A stretch of 64,000 nucleotides of DNA from Lateolabrax maculatus (taxonomy: Eukaryota > Chordata > Actinopteri > Acropomatiformes > Lateolabracidae), in the NCBI GenBank assembly GCA_031216445.1, contig CM062216.1, forward strand, positions 8,243,501 to 8,307,500, written 5' to 3'. This document shows, piece after piece, positions 63,717 through 64,000 of this stretch (its first letter is position 1; every line of letters starts with the position of its first letter). Made by a program: the position numbers and the translations under genes. The notes below the pieces were generated by a model that worked only from the letters and a program-made list of their open reading frames with translations, made no database searches and was not told the origin of the DNA.

Positions 63717-64000
63717 GGTCAATTTAAAAATTTATTTTCCATTCATAGTGATTTGTAACAGTTTTCAAAGGATCAGAAAACGCTTGTGTGTTGTTCTAAA
63801 GGGCATAGACAAACAATGTATTTTGTCATTAAATTTGGAGGACTTCCACATAAATACAATGTACATAAAGCCTAAAAGAACCTACACATAAAATAAACAT
63901 ATGTCTTTATATGAACTTCACCCATCATCTATCCTTTACCAATTGAAACTATTAGCCTCCTCCTGTCACCTTTACTAAATGTTCAACTGATGTATTCAGA

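Larger units (their letters stand above)
10236..64000 (+). other. asic2: Large first intron of asic2 (5' portion)
   Basis: No further ASIC exon was recognised on the + strand. In particular there is no second-exon sequence of the VFTKYGKCY type and no ASIC2a-type first exon. The stretch is AT-rich, full of dispersed and simple repeats, and has only short random open frames. Mammalian ASIC2 has an exceptionally long first intron, so an intron of at least 53 kb is consistent. That the window never leaves the intron is inferred, since the acceptor is not in view. Confidence 0.75.

Noticed and set aside
1..64000. CRISPR arrays, operons, tRNA or rRNA genes, viral genes
   Set aside because: No regularly spaced repeats, no cloverleaf or rRNA-like segments and no viral protein signatures were recognised; the DNA is vertebrate.

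Overview
This window is vertebrate nuclear DNA, almost certainly from a teleost fish and probably a percomorph. It is AT-rich, has no prokaryotic gene density, carries many CA/GT, AT and ATT microsatellites, and contains several interspersed repeats of kinds common in fish genomes: Tc1-like transposons, LINE-1 scraps and short dispersed repeats. Only one host coding segment can be supported. It is the first coding exon of an acid-sensing ion channel subunit on the + strand (about 9618 to 10235), matching the ASIC2 gene in its ASIC2b-type N-terminal variant. The exon ends at a GTAAGT splice donor, and the rest of the gene lies beyond the right edge.

Layout. Bases 1 to about 7.8 kb are upstream flank with no recognisable gene. 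About 7.8 to 9.6 kb is a CpG- and polypurine-rich block with GGA, GT, CA and TC repeats, which I read as the promoter and 5' leader. The coding exon follows. Everything from 10236 to 64000 is interpreted as the start of a very large first intron; long introns are characteristic of ASIC2. No second ASIC2 exon and no ASIC2a-type alternative first exon were recognised in it.

The intron holds a decayed Tc1-like transposon (17915-18955). It also holds a second Tc1/IS630-type fossil (about 37985-38940) and a short deletion derivative of that family (35930-36145). There are two copies of a shared ~255-bp repeat (15995-16250 and 63225-63485), the second inside a larger repeat-like block. A further repeat family beginning CTGCAA is seen in two long copies and two fragments. 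Other pieces are a percomorph-type dispersed repeat (28128-28400), two pieces resembling LINE-1 ORF2 and ORF1, and many simple repeats.

No CRISPR array, operon, rRNA, tRNA or viral gene was seen. The more unusual signals are two near-perfect hairpins (16939-16973 and 26872-26928), a CpG-dense patch deep in the intron (57215-57435), the triplex-prone GGA tracts at the likely promoter, and several stretches that look like candidate conserved non-coding elements. Family names for repeats come from recognition of sequence, not from a database search.
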